Below the pieces are notes generated by a model. It was not told the origin of the DNA, searched no databases, and was given only the letters and a program-made list of their open reading frames with translations. The position numbers were made by a program, and so were the translations under genes. Shown here one piece after another: positions 15,406-22,615 of a stretch of 22,615 bases of DNA (position 1 is the first letter of the stretch; the number at the start of each line of letters is the position of its first letter). The DNA lies in the NCBI GenBank assembly GCA_040905285.1, contig JBBDRV010000187.1, positions 1 through 22,615 on the forward strand, read 5' to 3'. The DNA comes from JBBDRV01 sp040905285. Its GTDB lineage: Bacteria; Bacteroidota; Rhodothermia; Balneolales; Balneolaceae.

Positions 15406-17331
15406 TCATTTATCAGGTATTCTCCGTTCGATCAACTCTTCCGGCTCCCGGCTTCTGTACAATAAACTTTTTTCGACCACATCCGACTGGACACGCTGAT
15501 CTTCTTCAAATTCAATCATAAATCTGGACCCTTTGCGTTTTATCCTTTCTCCGCCCGTTCCGACATGCAAACGTGCATTAATCTGCTGGACCAATGTCTT
15601 TACAAGTGTCATTCCAAGAGTTTTTTGCCGGAATGGATCAAAGTCAGAGGGAAGGCCCACACCGTCATCAAGTACTGTCAGCTCTATACGTCCATTCTCC
15701 TGTTTCAATATTATTTCTATTTTCCCTTTTGACAGATTCCTGAAAGCATGTTTATAGGAATTAACCACCAGTTCATTCAATAGCAGGGAGGCTGGTATTG
15801 CCTTCTGAATCGTCAACCTGACCTGTGCCAGATTTGTCGTGACGCTAATCGCCTTCTCACTGCTGGCATGAGTTTTCTGAATCGCACGAAGTAACTTTTC
15901 AATATATTCATCCAGTTTAATCTCGGACAGGGTATCCGACTGATAAAGCAATTCATGTACAAGGGCTATTGAATGGATCCGCAGCTGGCTTTCTTTTAAA
16001 GGTCCGATACTTTTGTCATCATCCGGCAAATTCCAGACCTGCATTTCAAGAAGACCGGAAATCACGGCCAGGTTGTTTTTAACACGATGGTGTATTTCAG
16101 CCAGTAATACCTCTTTCTCCCTCAGGGAACGGCTTACTTTCATTTCAGCTTCTTTTTGTACTGTTATATTGCTTGCTACAAAAACGACTCCCCTTGAAGT
16201 GCCATCGGATTCCCGTAAATATGAGAATGAAATAATGACCGGGATGTCAGTCCCGGTACTGGTTTTGTATTGGACCTCAAAACTCTTCTTGGCTTCTGTT
16301 TTTAACAGAATTTCTTTCAGAAGTGGCACGTCACTGTCACTGATCAGCGACCAAATCTTTTTTCCCCGAAGACTCCCCATATTGTAGCCGAGGGTTTCAG
16401 AAATACTTTTATTGATAAGTTCGATCTTAAAATCAGAATTGGTTACCACCAGCATGTCTCCCATCGACTGAATGATATTATCGACATAACCTCGTGAAAC
16501 CATACTCTTATTCAGATTTTCAGCCATATCATTAAACGATTTTCCCAGCTGTTCCAGCTCGTCATCCGTTCCGATATGAATGCGCTTGTCGAGATTCCCC
16601 GAACCGATTTCTTCGGCGGCCAGAGTCAGATACCGTATGGGCCTGGCTATGGAATGGTAAATTAGGTAGGCCAGCACATAGGCAATTATAAAAACAATAC
16701 ATGTGATTATAACGATGATTCTCGTATTGCTGTCAGCCTGACTTTGCAGCAATGCCATCTGCAGATCCACCCGATCCCGCTGGTTCTCCCGCAGCTCGTC
16801 CAGAATAGACAGTAATGTCGTGCGAAAGTATGGTTCAATGGTTAGATTGAACATTTCGTCCCCCAGGCCGACTTCATCCTCCAGTTCAAACAACTCTTCT
16901 ATCAGGGACTTATACAGGTCAAAACTGTTAGAGAGAGAATCGGTAAATTGTTCCAGCCGGTTATAATTCTGATTAAGAGCATTGTCAAGCAATTCAGGAG
17001 CCGGTTTATCTGTGCGGATGGAATCCAGAATCCCGATAAATCTGTCCAGATTGGCTCGCGCTGCAATCTCGGCACTTTGGCTTCTCAACTGTACACCCGC
17101 AGTATCCCGTTCCCTGCTTTTCTCGAACAGAAAATTTCTTGTGAAAAGCAGACTGTTCTGAAGGTTGAATTCCAGATTGGACAATCGCTGCATTTCATTA
17201 AAAGAGCGTTGGCTGTCTGAAATAAGTTCGTTTTTAATATTTTCGTTTAAAATATACGAACTTGCACCTACCAGCAGAACCAGTATAGCAACGGCAAGAT
17301 AACTCAGGAGCAGTTTAGTACTTAGCTTCAT
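15406..17331 (-). CDS. Membrane sensor histidine kinase, HAMP-PAS-HisKA_2-HATPase
   Basis: 641 residues. Membrane segment 1 at about 7-27, a mostly helical periplasmic sensor region (about 28-200), membrane segment 2 at about 203-226 (IIVIITCIVFIIAYVLAYLI), HAMP linker (about 227-275, ARPIRYLTLAAEEIGSGNLD), one PAS+PAC domain (about 285-400), the HisKA_2 phospho-acceptor H414 in LLAEIHHRVKNNLAVISGLL, and a HATPase domain with NELVVNSYKHAF, DDGVGLP and GMTLVKTLVQQ. HisKA_2 kinases often act on stand-alone receivers or general-stress partner switches rather than on an adjacent DNA-binding regulator, and none is adjacent here. I chose ATG at 17331 because the basic start and membrane helix follow at once; ATGs at 17370 and 17406 are alternatives. 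Confidence 0.94.
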   Translation of the reverse strand: MKLSTKLLLSYLAVAILVLLVGASSYILNENIKNELISDSQRSFNEMQRLSNLEFNLQNSLLFTRNFLFEKSRERDTAGVQLRSQSAEIAARANLDRFIGILDSIRTDKPAPELLDNALNQNYNRLEQFTDSLSNSFDLYKSLIEELFELEDEVGLGDEMFNLTIEPYFRTTLLSILDELRENQRDRVDLQMALLQSQADSNTRIIVIITCIVFIIAYVLAYLIYHSIARPIRYLTLAAEEIGSGNLDKRIHIGTDDELEQLGKSFNDMAENLNKSMVSRGYVDNIIQSMGDMLVVTNSDFKIELINKSISETLGYNMGSLRGKKIWSLISDSDVPLLKEILLKTEAKKSFEVQYKTSTGTDIPVIISFSYLRESDGTSRGVVFVASNITVQKEAEMKVSRSLREKEVLLAEIHHRVKNNLAVISGLLEMQVWNLPDDDKSIGPLKESQLRIHSIALVHELLYQSDTLSEIKLDEYIEKLLRAIQKTHASSEKAISVTTNLAQVRLTIQKAIPASLLLNELVVNSYKHAFRNLSKGKIEIILKQENGRIELTVLDDGVGLPSDFDPFRQKTLGMTLVKTLVQQINARLHVGTGGERIKRKGSRFMIEFEEDQRVQSDVVEKSLLYRSREPEELIERRIPDK

Positions 17332-17706
17332 GTGCAACGGATAATCTGTAGATATGATCTTACGTATCATCTGACATGGCGCCAAGTTAATTAAACTGCC
17401 GGTCAACTTCCTGCCTATTAATATCCGGCTTTCAAAGAAGATATCCCCTGTTTTTCGGGAATCTCCATTGTTGCCGGGAGATCCTGACCGGCTGACAAAA
17501 TAATTTGTTTGCCTGAATTTTGATTTTCAGGTTTTTAAAGAATTCGTCAACGATCTGGTTCCAGACGTTATTCCCGGTGACGGCTTATCATAAAAATGAT
17601 GCCGGGGAAACTGCTGAAAAACGGACCCCTGAATCTGTTACTGCTTTCAAATTTATTATTACCTTTATTATTACTGACTACACCCGGCCATTCTTACTTG
17701 ACAGAA
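17332..17706. other. Divergent intergenic region between sensor kinase and SDR gene
   Basis: No gene is called here. In-frame extensions of the flanking genes reach into it (kinase to 17406, SDR to 17596) but add leucine-rich or unrelated sequence. It contains the inverted repeat CCTGAA/TTCAGG (17512-17517 and 17526-17531, 8-base spacer), about 180 bases upstream of both starts. No confident core promoter is visible. Confidence 0.45.
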
Positions 17707-18411
17707 ATGAGCAAAAGACAAAAACACCTATTGATTACCGGCGCAAGCAGAGGTATCGGATATGAAACAGCCAGGGCACTTGCAGGGGAGGGACACAAAG
17801 TGACGGCGACAGCACGCTCTGCGGATGCTCTCTCCAGACTGGAACAACTCCACCCGGAACTGATAGATACCGTCCCGGCAGATCTCACCCGTCCAGCTGA
17901 TGTTCGAATGCTGTCGGACTACCTTGAAACCAACAATATTCGATTGGCAGGCCTTATTCACAATGCAGGACTGTTAATCAATAAACCTTTCGGTGAATTA
18001 ACAGACAATGACTGGGCTGATATGCTGGAAGTCAATCTTATGGGGCCGGTTCGGCTGACCCGAAGTCTGGTCTCACAACTTGAGACAGAGTGTCATATCC
18101 TCAATATCAGCAGCATGGGAGGATATCAGCAGAGCAGCAAGTTCGCGGGGCTTTCAGGATACAGTACCGCAAAAGGAGCATTGGGGATACTTACTGAATG
18201 TCTGGCTGTGGAACTGGCAGATAAATATATCAGGGTTAATTGTCTCTGTCTGGGTGCGGTTCAGACAGAGATGCTTGAAGAAGCTTTTCCGGGTATGAAT
18301 GCACCCGTCTCCGCCTTCGGCATGGGACAATATATTGCCGGCTTTGTCCTTGAAGGACATCGGTTTTTCAACGGCAAAATACTCCCCGTTTCCCTGTCCG
18401 ATCCGGATTGA
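17707..18411 (+). CDS. Short-chain dehydrogenase/reductase (SDR) of unknown substrate
   Basis: 234 residues. Cofactor loop TGASRGIG at 11-18, with an Arg two residues before the last Gly pair and ARS after the second strand, hinting at NADP(H) preference. HNAG near 90, MLEVNLMGP, and the catalytic YSTAK motif. The catalytic Ser is in NISSMGG, 16 residues before the Tyr instead of the usual 13, implying a small loop insertion. It is slightly shorter than classical SDRs and lacks the C-terminal VDGG segment, ending GKILPVSLSD. The start at 17707 gives MSKRQKHLLITGAS; the upstream ATG at 17596 would add a leucine-rich stretch without homology. Its stop is 150 bases before the exported-protein gene on the same strand. 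Confidence 0.9.
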   Translation: MSKRQKHLLITGASRGIGYETARALAGEGHKVTATARSADALSRLEQLHPELIDTVPADLTRPADVRMLSDYLETNNIRLAGLIHNAGLLINKPFGELTDNDWADMLEVNLMGPVRLTRSLVSQLETECHILNISSMGGYQQSSKFAGLSGYSTAKGALGILTECLAVELADKYIRVNCLCLGAVQTEMLEEAFPGMNAPVSAFGMGQYIAGFVLEGHRFFNGKILPVSLSDPD

Positions 18412-18561
18412 ATGCAACTGGGTATTAAAGAGGTAAAGCCGGCAATAAAACCGACCGGGAAGACATGGTATTGGCCCGGTCCGCATGACGGATATACAGA
18501 TGGGATATACGACCATAATTCTTACATTCCTTCATTAAAAATAATCCAAAGACAATACAGT

Positions 18562-19215
18562 ATGAAAGGGTTCAAAATACTGGTGCTGATAATGTCACTC
18601 TCCGTATTCTATACCGAGAGTAAAGCACAAACTCCGCAAGTGCTTGGTGGAAACCTGCTAAATGGTGCGGTCACCGGTTCCATCCTTGGAGCTGCATCCA
18701 TGGGTCTGAACAATAGCGGGGATTTCGCCCCGGTCAGGATCGGCGTGGGTGCCGGGATACTTGGTGGTGCGGGAATTGCCGTTTACGATCTGGTTTCACT
18801 GCCGATGGGTGAGCAGTTTCATATCTCCGGTGTATTCAATGATGGGAATAATTCTTCTATAATTATTCTGCTTGATACATTTTACGGTGCGGCCAGCGGT
18901 GCTATGATAGGAACTGCAGGCATGTTGGTGGCTGACAGAAGGCTTGTTGAAGGATTGCAATATGGAGCCAGTGCCGGTGCCTGGACAGGTTTTGCCTTTG
19001 GTCTTGTAGATGCATTTCTTCTTTCCGAGCGCAACAGGGACTTTATTGCGTCAGAGCTGCTGGACAGGGAATCAATAGTAGCTGTTACGTCAGAACATTA
19101 TCATCTCGGACTGATTCAGCCTGCGGCTTTTTCGATGGCTGAAATAAGTGCCTCCGATATCACAACCACGCTGGAACCTGTTCTGGGAGTTCTTTCACTC
19201 AGAATGACTTTTTAA
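18562..19215 (+). CDS. Exported glycine-rich (glycine-zipper-like) protein of unknown function
   Basis: 217 residues. It starts with a signal peptide: basic MKGFK, hydrophobic ILVLIMSLSVF, then a likely signal-peptidase I site SKA-QT at about residue 22. The mature part has four glycine/alanine-rich hydrophobic segments with small residues every three or four positions (GAVTGSILGAAS, GVGAGILGGAGIAV, YGAASGAMIGTAG, GASAGAWTGFAFGLV), a glycine-zipper-like pattern known from membrane-embedded or envelope proteins. It ends in VLSLRMTF, a terminal Phe as in many outer-membrane proteins, though no beta-barrel pattern is certain. I do not recognise a named family. The start at 18562 is set by the signal peptide; the longer frame from 18412 has no such N-terminus. 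Confidence 0.8.
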   Translation: MKGFKILVLIMSLSVFYTESKAQTPQVLGGNLLNGAVTGSILGAASMGLNNSGDFAPVRIGVGAGILGGAGIAVYDLVSLPMGEQFHISGVFNDGNNSSIIILLDTFYGAASGAMIGTAGMLVADRRLVEGLQYGASAGAWTGFAFGLVDAFLLSERNRDFIASELLDRESIVAVTSEHYHLGLIQPAAFSMAEISASDITTTLEPVLGVLSLRMTF

Positions 19216-19284
19216 ACAGGATTGGACCGCGCTTTCGAATCCGGACCCACCGTCTTCATCATTTTTTCACTGCCTCAATCCTGT
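19216..19284. terminator. Long-loop 9-bp inverted repeat between convergent genes
   Basis: ACAGGATTG (19216-19224) is matched by CAATCCTGT (19276-19284), a perfect 9-bp inverted repeat around 51 bases. The right arm overlaps the last codons of the SGNH-like gene. A competing shorter stem (GGATT/AATCC, 19219-19223 and 19238-19242) is possible. A T-run at 19262-19267 is present. It may act as a two-way terminator for the convergent genes; weak call. Confidence 0.35.
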
Positions 19285-20147
19285 ACTTTTTTCAGCCCCT
19301 GACCAGTGGCCAGGGTTTTAACCAATTCCCTGACAGTATTTGTATGGCCGCTTAGTGAAGGATTGATCCCGTCACTCAAATAGTACCAGGCTTCCTGGGG
19401 CTTTCCCATCCGCCGGCCGGCCGGATCAACGATATAGCCCGTTTTGCCGACAATAACTTCCCTGACCTGGAAAAGATCCTCTTCATTGATATCGAAATCG
19501 AAAAGATCCATCGCATCCAGCAGTCCGGGTATTACCGGTGGCGGGGTTATCCAAACGACCGGATTATCTGTTACCTGCTGGACGGCACTGCTTATCGTAT
19601 TAAGATTTTCCCACGTTTCAGAAAGAGGAATCAACGTTCGGCCGGGAGCGACGTCAAGCCGGAGTACATCAAATGTGCCGAGGGATACGATAACCCAATC
19701 CGGTTCTTGAGATAAAACGTCACGGTGCAGACGCCGAAGCGCCTCTGATGAGGTATTATACGACACGCCACTGTTAATCAGCGTGAAACCGGCGTCAGGC
19801 TGAGTATGTGTCAACATCCCGGAAAATATACTGAACCACCCCTGCAGGTCGTCGGTCATTGAATCACCGAGACCGATGATCGTATCATCCGGCCCGAACG
19901 GCAAGCTGTCCATCCAGCCGGTAACCTCTTCTTCTTTCAGCAATTCCAGCCCCGCTTCTTTGGCATTGGTATAAAAAACGGAGCGAAGCCGGAGAAGTTC
20001 ACTTTTATCCATTCCCATCAGGCCGGCCACAGCTTCTTCATTGTTAATACCCGGCAATAGTGGAAATCTCTTTTCAAGATTAAGAAACTGCAGAAGATAT
20101 TTCTCCAGTGCTTCTTTTTCGTCCTTGTTCGCTTTATAATTATTCAT
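19275..20147 (-). CDS. SGNH/GDSL-hydrolase-like protein with altered catalytic blocks
   Basis: 290 residues. A helical N-terminal region (1-85) precedes an SGNH-type domain. Block I is intact with the nucleophile position S96 (LGDSMTD), and block II reads INSGVSYNTS (G127). Block III reads SLGTFDVL, so the oxyanion Asn of GxND is Phe159. Block V reads DGINPSLSGH, so the catalytic His of DxxH is Asn262; a nearby H268 could conceivably replace it. Classical members are esterases, lipases or acyl-thioesterases, but this protein may be inactive or use an altered triad. No signal peptide, so probably cytosolic. Its start overlaps the sirtuin stop by 8 bases (ATGAATAA), indicating translational coupling; last gene of the acyl-CoA dehydrogenase operon. 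Confidence 0.8.
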   Translation of the reverse strand: MNNYKANKDEKEALEKYLLQFLNLEKRFPLLPGINNEEAVAGLMGMDKSELLRLRSVFYTNAKEAGLELLKEEEVTGWMDSLPFGPDDTIIGLGDSMTDDLQGWFSIFSGMLTHTQPDAGFTLINSGVSYNTSSEALRRLHRDVLSQEPDWVIVSLGTFDVLRLDVAPGRTLIPLSETWENLNTISSAVQQVTDNPVVWITPPPVIPGLLDAMDLFDFDINEEDLFQVREVIVGKTGYIVDPAGRRMGKPQEAWYYLSDGINPSLSGHTNTVRELVKTLATGQGLKKVQD

Positions 20148-20832
20148 CCAGTTTAAATAGATTGGTTACAAGTTCAGGAGTGCCTTTGGCCGCTGTTGTC
20201 TTAAGGTGCTGCCAGTCACCTGTTAAATACCGGCCGGGCTCTGAAGGATCTATCAGATATCTGGGTATTCCTGCCGGTACATAGTCAATTAATCCTGCTG
20301 CAGGGTAAACGACCAGTGACGTGCCAATCACAATCAGAATCTGTGCTGTTTCCATGATTCCCATCGCTTCTTCCAGTAAGGGCACACTCTCGCCAAACCA
20401 GACAATGTGGGGTCTCAGCTGGGCCCCGTCTTCTGCAGTATCTCCCATATGGATCGGCTCAGGTCCGATATATTTTACAAGTTTGCTATTCCTGACACTT
20501 CGAGCCTTGCAAAGTTCCCCATGAAGATGAATTACCCGTGAAGATCCGCTCCTTTCATGCAGGTCGTCCACATTTTGCGTGATGACGGTAACCCTGAACT
20601 GTTCTTCAAGCGTCGCTACAGCAAAGTGGCCTTTATTAGGCTGCGCATTCAGAGCCTGCTTTCTTCTGTTGTTGTAAAATTCGAGTATTTTAACCGGATT
20701 ACGACGCCAGCCGTCGACTGAGGCTACCTCATGAATGTCAAACCCCTCCCACAAACCGCCGGAGTCACGGAATGTAGCCAATCCGCTGTCGGCACTCATT
20801 CCGGCACCTGTCAAAACCACCACATGCTTCAT
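20140..20832 (-). CDS. cobB: NAD-dependent protein deacylase, Sir2 family (class III type)
   Basis: 230 residues. It removes acyl groups from protein lysines using NAD+. GAGMSADSGLATFRDSGGLW (9-28) binds NAD, TQNVDDLHERSG (85-96) follows, and H104 in IHLHGEL is the catalytic base. Y53 and R56 (EFYNNRRK) correspond to the Tyr/Arg pair of SIRT5 and E. coli CobB that recognises succinyl and malonyl groups, so desuccinylase/demalonylase activity is likely. The Zn-binding cysteines are almost all gone (only C107 near the usual place), a state I associate with Bacteroidota homologues. QLRPHIVWFGE and IGTSLVVYPAAG complete the fold. It lies 14 bases after the acyl-CoA dehydrogenase stop, tying it to acyl-CoA metabolism. 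Confidence 0.95.
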   Translation of the reverse strand: MKHVVVLTGAGMSADSGLATFRDSGGLWEGFDIHEVASVDGWRRNPVKILEFYNNRRKQALNAQPNKGHFAVATLEEQFRVTVITQNVDDLHERSGSSRVIHLHGELCKARSVRNSKLVKYIGPEPIHMGDTAEDGAQLRPHIVWFGESVPLLEEAMGIMETAQILIVIGTSLVVYPAAGLIDYVPAGIPRYLIDPSEPGRYLTGDWQHLKTTAAKGTPELVTNLFKLDE

Positions 20833-20846
20833 GGATGAGATTGTGT

Positions 20847-22382
20847 TTAACTCTCGGATGGCTGCAGGGAAAGAAAGCTCAGCCAGGAACTGTTGTCACT
20901 GTAGTCTTCAATTACAGCAGCCTGTTGCTCATTTGTGAACGTCGTTATTAATGACCGGGTTTCGTTCTGGAGTACTTTTATGCTGTTCGAAATCATGTCA
21001 CTGTTAAACCCGTTCTCTCCCAGTCGGATGGTCATTTCAAGTGAAATGATTCTGCTTATAGCGCGCCCCATCTGAACCAGTTTACGCTGCGCCATCTGGT
21101 AATCCACCTCAAAATTCAGATTTTCCTTGAAGTATCCTGCGGCATTCTCAGTCAGGCTGTATTGTTTCAGGAAGTCGTAGAGATTATTCATCTTCGATCT
21201 CTTCATCATTTTGAAGACAGACTCGGAAATCTGCTGGTAAAGAATATCATTCGATCCTTCGAATATCTGAAAGGGCCGGCTGTCAATCAGTGCCCGGCCG
21301 GCTATATGATCCAGACGGTAGCCTTTGGCTCCCACAAGCTGGAGCAGGGACTGTGCGGCTGCCTGCATATAATCTGTTGTCACCGTTTTGATGGAATTCG
21401 CAGCCAGATCCATCCTGGACGTATCGTCATTAATGGTGACATTACTACTTGTAAAATGACTCATTGCAGAACTGACAGTAAAATAGGACTGTAATTTTGC
21501 CAGCCTCTCCCTCACCTGGTCATAACTAAACAGGCTGCTGCCGCCGACAAACCGTTCTTTACAGTGGGAAAGGCCTTCATCCAGCATGCGCCTGAGATAA
21601 CCTGTAGACATTCCCGGAAACTGAAGGCGGCTTCGATGCAACACATCAAGCATCATTTTCACTCCGGTGCTTTTCGGTTTTAGTCTGTAACTGGCGGGAA
21701 CACTGATATCGATACTATTTTTACCATAGGGCAGCATGTACAGACCAAGGTTTTTATAATATTCCTCAACCTCAATACCTCCCCTGTTGGTTTCATGAAT
21801 AAAGAAACCGATATCACGACTTAACTTGCCGCTTTCATCCTGCTCCCGTGCAGCAATAAGCCAGTAGTCAGCCCAGCCCGTCAGCCCAGCCCAGTGTTTG
21901 GTTCCTTCAATCCTGTAGCAATCATTCCTCTTTACAAAGCCTGTTTTCATATGAAGGGCATCCGAGCCGAAGTTAGGCTCGGTTATCATCAGACCTCCCA
22001 TATTTTTCTTTTCCAGAAACCGCCGGAAAATAGTTTTCTTGGCTTCGTTCGAGCCGTAATTAACCAGAGGCTGCAGAAAAAGCGCGCCGTTTATTCCCAT
22101 CATCAAAGAGAGGGGCAAAGATTGGTAGGAGGAGGTTTCAAGCATGGAGAGTGCTTCATGAGTCCGGGCTCCCCGGCCGCCATAGGATTCAGGGATAAAT
22201 GTGGAAAGCGGATTACATTCAAGAATCTGCCTGAGCACATAAGGTGGAAGTCCCCGTTGTGTGCATTGTTCCTTTTCACTAAGCCGGTCTCTGAAAAGAT
22301 TCGAAAGCCTCTCCCTGTACTGCTCAATGAAGGATTTAAAATCATTCTTTATACCAAAGCTCTTCATCAGTTCCAAACTCAC
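20847..22382 (-). CDS. Acyl-CoA dehydrogenase
   Basis: 511 residues; FAD-dependent first oxidation step of acyl-CoA degradation. N-terminal helical domain (FIPESYGGRGARTHEALSM near 60-80), middle-domain FAD/substrate motif GGLMITEPNFGSDA followed by IEGTKHWAGLTGWADYWLIAAR (about 155-195), and the C-terminal helical domain with RLDHIAGRALIDSRPFQIFEGSNDIL. E375 in FEGSND is the expected catalytic base. About 100 extra C-terminal residues make it longer than the usual 380-400, as in several FadE-like enzymes. The start is GTG at 22382 with AAAGGG just upstream; ATG at 22367 is an alternative. First gene of an operon with the sirtuin and SGNH-like genes. It could serve the FadN-FadA pathway; the exact chain length is unknown. 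Confidence 0.94.
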   Translation of the reverse strand: MSLELMKSFGIKNDFKSFIEQYRERLSNLFRDRLSEKEQCTQRGLPPYVLRQILECNPLSTFIPESYGGRGARTHEALSMLETSSYQSLPLSLMMGINGALFLQPLVNYGSNEAKKTIFRRFLEKKNMGGLMITEPNFGSDALHMKTGFVKRNDCYRIEGTKHWAGLTGWADYWLIAAREQDESGKLSRDIGFFIHETNRGGIEVEEYYKNLGLYMLPYGKNSIDISVPASYRLKPKSTGVKMMLDVLHRSRLQFPGMSTGYLRRMLDEGLSHCKERFVGGSSLFSYDQVRERLAKLQSYFTVSSAMSHFTSSNVTINDDTSRMDLAANSIKTVTTDYMQAAAQSLLQLVGAKGYRLDHIAGRALIDSRPFQIFEGSNDILYQQISESVFKMMKRSKMNNLYDFLKQYSLTENAAGYFKENLNFEVDYQMAQRKLVQMGRAISRIISLEMTIRLGENGFNSDMISNSIKVLQNETRSLITTFTNEQQAAVIEDYSDNSSWLSFLSLQPSES

Positions 22383-22451
22383 AAGGCACCCTTTCTGTTT
22401 GTTATTGCTTGTTTTATGATGATTAAAAAATACATAATTAAAAACAGAATA

Positions 22452-22473
22452 TATAATTAACGTATAATTAACG
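22452..22473. promoter_or_regulatory. Tandem 11-bp repeat upstream of the acyl-CoA dehydrogenase operon
   Basis: TATAATTAACG occurs twice back to back (22452-22462 and 22463-22473), and its core ATAATTAA recurs at 22434-22441. The repeats are 70-90 bases upstream of the GTG start in an AT-rich region where the promoter must lie. One helical turn of spacing suits a dimeric or cooperative transcription factor binding one face of the DNA. The regulator is not identifiable here. Confidence 0.5.
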
Positions 22474-22499
22474 TTTTTCGGCCTAAAAGAATTCAGATT

Positions 22500-22550
22500 G
22501 TCAGAAGCCCCTCGCCGGAGAGCTGGGGGAAAGCCCCTGGAGGCTACCCA
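22500..22550. other. GC-rich block with stem potential
   Basis: In sharp contrast to the AT-rich region beside it. It contains GCCCC...GGGG segments and a small GGGG-GAAA-GCCCC-like hairpin around 22524-22538. No riboswitch, tmRNA or SRP consensus was recognised. It may be the 3' part of a gene or transcript lying beyond the right edge, or a dispersed intergenic repeat. Confidence 0.35.
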
Positions 22551-22569
22551 TGCACCCGTATAAAAGAAA

Positions 22570-22596
22570 AGCCCCCTTCGCCGGGCGAAGGGGGCT
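22570..22596. terminator. Strong bidirectional Rho-independent terminator
   Basis: AGCCCCCTTCGCC (22570-22582) is followed after one base by its exact complement GGCGAAGGGGGCT (22584-22596), a very stable GC-rich stem. TTTG follows on the plus strand, and the left flank AAAAGAAAA gives a U-rich tract for minus-strand transcripts, so it can stop transcription both ways. It most probably ends a minus-strand gene lying beyond the window, insulating the acyl-CoA dehydrogenase operon. Confidence 0.85.
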
Positions 22597-22615
22597 TTGT
22601 AAATAAAAGATGAGG

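Noticed and set aside
17596..17706. N-terminal extension of the second SDR gene that looks like a membrane segment (leucine-rich)
   Set aside because: The SDR family begins right at the Rossmann strand; the extension probably reflects chance translation of a CTG/TTA-rich stretch.
1..22615. CRISPR array, tRNA/rRNA, transposon or phage defence system
   Set aside because: No spaced direct repeats, tRNA cloverleaf, transposase, integrase or nuclease/effector domain was seen on either strand.

Overview
The window looks like a chromosomal stretch of a member of the Bacteroidota/Balneolota/Rhodothermota group. This rests on moderate GC, few strong Shine-Dalgarno sites, and several protein types that resemble homologues from that group: a Zn-cysteine-poor class III sirtuin, a crotonase with a TIEFFHP/GPFCAGAS signature, and a stand-alone PspC-domain protein. 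No taxonomic search was possible, so this is an inference. No tRNA, rRNA, CRISPR array, transposase, integrase or prophage gene was recognised.

Region 1 (1-4000) is a two-component locus on the minus strand. A NarX-type PAS-PAS histidine kinase with an RsbU-N-like N-terminal region (2180-3997) is followed by a NarL/FixJ response regulator (1454-2098). Next come the remains of a second regulator that has lost its acidic pair and its DNA-binding half (843-1190), and a third regulator cut by the window edge (1-387). The intact regulators are clear paralogues, so this is a duplicated array with one decaying copy. Region 2 (4546-5713, plus) holds a small PspC-domain membrane protein and a short, degenerate Gfo/Idh/MocA-like Rossmann protein.

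Region 3 (5767-11740) is the fatty-acid degradation core. A tightly packed minus-strand operon, acyl-CoA synthetase -> FadN-type hydroxyacyl-CoA dehydrogenase/enoyl-CoA hydratase -> FadA thiolase, is divergent from a hotdog acyl-CoA thioesterase. A further acyl-CoA dehydrogenase (20847-22382) heads a second minus-strand operon with a class III sirtuin and an SGNH-like protein. A crotonase-family protein lies at 14621-15388. Together these supply activation, oxidation, hydration/oxidation and thiolysis of fatty acids. The thioesterase and the acyl-lysine deacylase may act as relief valves for acyl-CoA build-up.

Region 4 (12034-19215) is a mosaic of mostly single genes: a gluconate 5-dehydrogenase-like SDR, a VOC/glyoxalase protein, an unrecognised 240-residue protein, the crotonase, an apparently orphan HisKA_2 sensor kinase with HAMP and PAS domains, a second SDR, and an exported glycine-rich protein. 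The right end (22383-22615) holds an AT-rich upstream region with tandem 11-bp repeats, a GC-rich block and a strong bidirectional hairpin terminator.

I found no convincing new multi-gene system. The observations most worth a second look are the decaying response-regulator array, the SGNH-like protein with altered catalytic blocks, and the acyl-CoA dehydrogenase/sirtuin/SGNH operon.
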